Below, piece after piece: positions 59,630 through 64,000 of a stretch of DNA of 64,000 nt. Below the pieces are notes generated by a model, which was given only the letters and a program-made list of their open reading frames with translations, was not told where the DNA came from and searched no databases. Position 1 is the first letter of the stretch. Each line of letters opens with the position of its first letter. The stretch is from Marchantia polymorpha subsp. ruderalis. Its lineage: Eukaryota > Streptophyta > Marchantiopsida > Marchantiales > Marchantiaceae. The position numbers and the translations under genes are program-made. Location: assembly GCA_037833965.1 (NCBI GenBank), contig AP031354.1, positions 12,936,001-13,000,000 on the forward strand, in the 5' to 3' direction.

Positions 59630-61740
59630 AGCACCGCGAGAGGCATTTTCCCGCACACATTTTGGCATATTGACGATGATATTAGAACTTTTGTGGAGAA
59701 ACTCTTTTCTGGTTCGAGTATGTTAAGTGTGCAGAGCGTGGCGGCCACTAATTCACGCATCTACCAGTTCCACGCACGCACCACGCACGTGGAGGTCACC
59801 GAGCGAGAGTTTGCATGCACGGAAAATGAAAACCCAAGGCTTGTCGTGGAAATGAGTCGAGTTTAAAATAATGTTCGATGGCATCGAAGGGTTTGGGAGA
59901 GATGGTCATTATTTGCAACCTAAGCTACCTAAAATCGTTATATAAGCACACTCAGACCGGCTCACCTGCCGGTCTGAGTGTGCTTTCGAAACTCCTGCGG
60001 TCGTCGCAGGAGTTTCGAAAGTCCTTGGCTGGGGACGGAGCTCAAGCTTTGGACTCATTCGTGACAGCGGTGCGCAAGTCCGCCCGCGATTGCTGAGTCT
60101 AATGGGGTAGTGAATGCAACTTCACGTCGCCCGGTTCTAACAGATGAGCACAATTTCAACTCACAGGGACTCGTCCGCTGACCAGTTCCGTGCACTGGTG
60201 TCATGTGAGGTGAAAGAGTAAGCACACGCTGTTCTTGACCTTTAGCTGCTTATGGGCCGGCCGTTTACTTCCTCGTACTCCTAATCCGTAAATTCCCTTT
60301 CCTGTTTCATGTCACGGGGTAGATTGTTGCTGTTGCTGAAGCGAGCTTTCACCTCTGAGAGACTCCATCATTGATCCCGTTTCTAATCTCCTATGTCGGA
60401 AGCAGACACCGGCGGATTCAAGCTTGACCAGCGCTCTTGGATATCGCCCTTCCTTGATGTGCACGTTCTCGTGAACCGACGGACGAACCTTCGCTCACCC
60501 TCGCCGGCAGAAGATCTGGTCGAGCTGAAGGTTTGAGTAAACGCGTTTCGTTGGATTCTCTACTTTAGTTTGAGATGTGGTCAGACGGCAGTTCCCAGAT
60601 ACGGTTACTAAGTCACAAAATCTTTGACGTTCTTACACCTATTCAATCAGATCAACTCGGCAAACTCCAATTCATCAGAACAATCTTCCTCTGATAATAA
60701 GTCGTTCATTACAATCTTGCACTGAGGAGATCTGAATAAACGAAGAGATGTGATTCATTCTCGCCACCATTGAAGATTCAAGGTCAATCGATGGTCGATG
60801 TTAAACGGTATCGAAGACTCTGACACTTTCCAGTTCCACCTCAAGAGCTTTGGAACTCCAATTAAAGAGATTCATACCGAACAGAATCGAGGTACATCGT
60901 ACACCACCTGCATGCACCAAAAGCTGGAGCGTCCCTCGCACTTTAATTAAGAACTTTAATTCTTCGTACCCAGAAAAACTGTTGAAACAATTCCAGTTTG
61001 CTGGAACTCTGCCCAGGGTTCAAACTGTGAGTTGAAGAATTACCGAAGACTCTTGTCTCGAGGTACAAGGAAGTACTGGGCAGTAAAAATCAGGTCTGCT
61101 GGCGTATAGCAAAGGGTTCACTGGCATGTCGTCAGCAGCAGGGCAGGCCAAATGGTGGTGACTCTACTGTACAATCCGCACCTTTGGGACGACGTACACG
61201 CACTATCGTCGTACGACTCGCGTGGTTGACATTCAGAAACTCTGTACGATCGTGCGAACGTCTGCAATGTACTTCTGCCTCGAGTTCTTCGACAGATCGT
61301 CCCTTCCAACCGGAGGACTCTTCACAGCGTTGGTTCCCGAGTCCCGTTCGAGCTCAAAAGCTTGGCTTGTAGGACTGCGCATGTGGCTTCTACTGACAGT
61401 CTTCAATGGGCTTTTTCACCACAGCAGCGGCACCGTCATTTAGATCGTGTGTTGCTAGCAGATGGGCTCGGATGGGGACGTGCATAACTAGCTGCTGATC
61501 GAAATCAGGCTGTGTAAATTGAAGGGTAAGGAAGAGCCTTGTGGGTGCTGGCCTCGGGACTCTCGAGATTTGGCACCGACGCTATCAACCAAAAGCTGGA
61601 GTTCAGATTTCTTGTCCCCTGTCTCTTCAAGGAGACGGATATGAGACGCAATCCGCGATGACGGGATCGAGGCCCCCCCTCGATAGTAGAGTAGGTTAGT
61701 GGCAGAGCTAGTTCTTCCTGATTTTCCAAACATGGAGAAT
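59630..61740. other. Gene-less region of intermediate composition with paired hairpins
   Basis: No frame above 75 codons has a recognisable motif. The notable structure is the hairpin pair at 59945-60021. The C-rich and G-rich patches near 60240-60480 and 61670-61690 have no clear role. Confidence 0.5.
59945..60021. repeat. Pair of perfect hairpins overlapping by two bases
   Basis: Hairpin 1: AGCACACTCAGACCGGC (59945-59961) pairs with 59968-59984 around TCACCT. Hairpin 2: CTTTCGAAACTCCTGCG (59983-59999) pairs with 60005-60021 around GTCGT. Both have 17-bp perfect arms, and the last two bases of the first are the first two of the second. Confidence 0.95.
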
Positions 61741-63743
61741 CAATATAAAGTTTAGACTTTCGATTTTAAATGAGAGGTCGTAATTTGAGAGTTGATTTTT
61801 TTTAAGATTTTATTCTTGACTGAGTTCTTCCTGGGTTTAAATATGGCTTAGGAATCATTGGGGCAATATATATCCAAATTGTATTTCTTGTTCCAATTTC
61901 AAACATTTTTTATTTTGTTGGAAAATATTCTGAAGATCATAAATAATCTAAATCAAAATATCTAAAATAATTCTTGACTTTAAAGTCAAGAATTATTTTA
62001 GATTTTAGATTTTAGATATTTTGATTTAGATTATTTAAAGTCAAGAATTATTTTAGATTTTAGATTTTGGTGATTAATGTTTCAACATGTGAGGTGGGCT
62101 TTGTTGATTTGGGATCGTTTACAATCCCAGCTCCGATATTTTTCGCTGGCTCTAGTCTCGCTTTCCCGTCAGTTGTGTCGTGGTGTCTTTTCTGTGTAAC
62201 AAGTACAGATTATAATGACTATTATCAGATAATTTAGAATGTGCACATCAGTTCTGCTATCGCATCAACATTTGACAGTTCCATGAACACATAAAGTAGA
62301 TCTATTACTTCGTTTATTGTTTCGAATGTATCAATTGTCTTGTGGAAATAATATCCAGATCATGGTATATTTAAGGTTTGTTCAGGTTTTTGAATTTGGA
62401 GAGAGCATTTTTATGGCTTAAAACATGAACTCCATGTATGTTCTTATTGCGACAAGACTTAGAAACTTTGGCATTTGTGAAGATTTTGATCTGAAGACTA
62501 TTCATCTTACTAGATTGAGTATTTATGACGGTGTAAAAATCAAAATCCCTATTTAAGATGGTAATCATAGTGATCAGTTTTCTCATTCTAGGATTATATT
62601 AGATAGAACATATTCGTGAAAAAAAGTGAAAAAGCCTATTTGATTCAGAATTTAAAAGAAAACTTTTTTCTTTATCATTCCATACACTGGCGCTTTTGAT
62701 ATCGAAGACTTCACGGAAAAAACTGTTACTGTATTCCTATATCCTGGAAGTTGGACTCCATACTTGGACTATTTCAGATGCACTGGAATGCCTTTCGTAT
62801 TGCGCATAGCCCTATGAGCACAAATCTCCATGCCCCATTGTTCCATATATAGACTTCTATCGTATCTTCATAATATCTGAAGCTTTGTCTTCATATGGAA
62901 AGCTTCCCCAGATCAACTGCAGCTTGATGTGCAAAGAATGAGTAACGTGTTTTGTTGGTCGTTGACGGTTCTCACGAGAGATTTCAAGAACCGCATCGAC
63001 TGCCCGCGTTGCGAGCACCCCTATGTCTGAATGAACTCCGATCTGGTCAGCATGCACGATCAGACCAGCAAGCTAGTGATCGAGTTCAAGATGATCACAT
63101 TGGGTGTATTGGATTCTCTTCGACTCAGCTCCTTATCATGGGACTTGCTGAGTACATTATACCAAGTACTTCAAGTACTTCAGACATGAAGTCCCTGAAG
63201 TGACCGAAAGTACATCATCGAAAGTCCAGTCCTGCAGATCCAGAAGTGGAGAGACAGAAGCAGGATTGAGACCTTTTGGAGCCTAAAGCCTAAAGCCTCA
63301 AACTGATTAATTCCTTTCGAGAAGAAGTTATACGTACTGGGGGCACTTTTCAGTAGACAAACTTCAGAACAAGAGATCAGCTGATCAGAATACTGACCAC
63401 AGCATGATTGATAGCTCAAATCATTCGTACGGGTTTGGGCTTTAATGTGAGCAGGAATTAATGTCTACGGTGATAATTCGATCAGTGATTGTGATGCATA
63501 TTGTCCGTACTGTGAGTAAACTTCCTGTGCGTTGACTCCATGTTTCCTAACGGAATTTTACTTCCTCGTAACCTGGAAACAGTTAAACCTTTCTCGTACC
63601 CCAGTCTCACGAAAGGTCCCGTCGCTGATTCACAGTCTTCCGTGGAAATGGATAATTTCGGGGGAAGAGCAATCGAACTTCTCGGAAATCACACCCGAAG
63701 ACTCGGAATCCTACGGCTGAAAGTATAGAGCCCAATTTTTATT
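61741..63743. other. AT-rich then mixed gene-less stretch
   Basis: Contains the palindrome plus direct repeat at 61941-62068. Beyond 62700 the composition becomes balanced. A + strand frame at 63540-63728 (62 codons) ends at a possible donor (CTGAAA|GTATAG) and might belong to the open frame that follows, but the phases do not match with any intron of reasonable length. Confidence 0.4.
61941..62068. repeat. Palindrome with bulge plus a direct copy of its right arm
   Basis: The left arm 61941-61981 is complementary to 61982-62036, except that the right side carries two extra 7-base GATTTTA units. The beginning of the right arm (AAAGTCAAGAATTATTTTAG and on) is repeated directly at 62037-62068. 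Confidence 0.88.
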
Positions 63744-64000
63744 GATCAGTACTTCTAATTGGAGGTTCTGAAGGATACTTCAGCTTCGATAGACCAGATA
63801 TCCTCAATGTTCAAGGTCTTGTGCCACCAAAGACTTCGGCCGTGTCCTCTAGTATGTTTGACTCTGCATTTCCGACAGCTGTAGAGCCTCGGACAGAGAT
63901 AGTGTTAGAAGTCTCTCATTCTTCAGGTCTGCCACATAATGGGAAGATGCTGTTTGCGTTGGTACCTCACTCACATGTACCCCAGTCCTTTACCTTACCC
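63744..64000 (+). CDS. Possible exon running off the right edge (partial, unrecognised)
   Basis: One frame is open from 63746 to the end of the window, about 85 codons, while the other two + frames are closed. The translation has balanced composition (parts read SEGYFSFDRPDILNVQGL and GKMLFALVPHSHVPQ) and no low complexity. No ATG begins it, so it would be an internal exon; possible acceptors end at 63750 (GATCAG) and 63764 (TTGGAG). I do not recognise a family. Confidence 0.28.

Overview
The window looks like nuclear DNA of a land plant, most likely a bryophyte such as a liverwort; the lineage is an inference from gene content, not from a search. The evidence is eukaryotic gene structure (short GT-AG introns, exons joining in frame), proteins of plant type (a MOT1-family molybdate transporter, a clan-71 cytochrome P450, two proteins with plastid-targeting-like N-termini), no operons or ribosome-binding sites, and gene islands separated by very AT-rich, repeat-laden stretches. 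No rRNA, tRNA or CRISPR array was found.

Layout: 1-1345 holds the 3' part of an intron-containing + strand gene (possible methyltransferase). 1346-8500 is AT-rich with diverged tandem repeats. 8500-11089 is GC-rich and ends in the purine-rich leader of a four-exon FAD-dependent aromatic-ring monooxygenase gene (11090-13560, +). On the minus strand follow a plastid-type membrane protein with a DUF948-like region (15438-16700) and a MOT1 molybdate transporter (21096-22595). Directly upstream of MOT1 lies a decayed copy of the 5' part of the DUF948-like gene. 26096-31990 is a degenerate hAT transposon with an exact 8-bp target-site duplication and a broken BED zinc finger. A six-exon calcineurin-like metallophosphoesterase gene occupies 35311-39266 (+). 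41295-54200 is largely AT-rich or gene-less. A single-exon cytochrome P450 lies at 54430-55956 (-). 56000-63700 holds microsatellites, tandem repeats and hairpins but no convincing gene, and an open frame runs off the right edge.

The five main genes do not form an obvious pathway; they are separate plant transcription units. The least expected structural signal is a set of short, near-perfect hairpins, several in adjacent pairs, including one 14-bp element that appears in its two inverted forms in neighbouring repeat copies. I see no evidence for a new multi-gene system; the leads with most substance are the hAT element, the duplicated 5' gene fragment upstream of MOT1 and the hairpin family.
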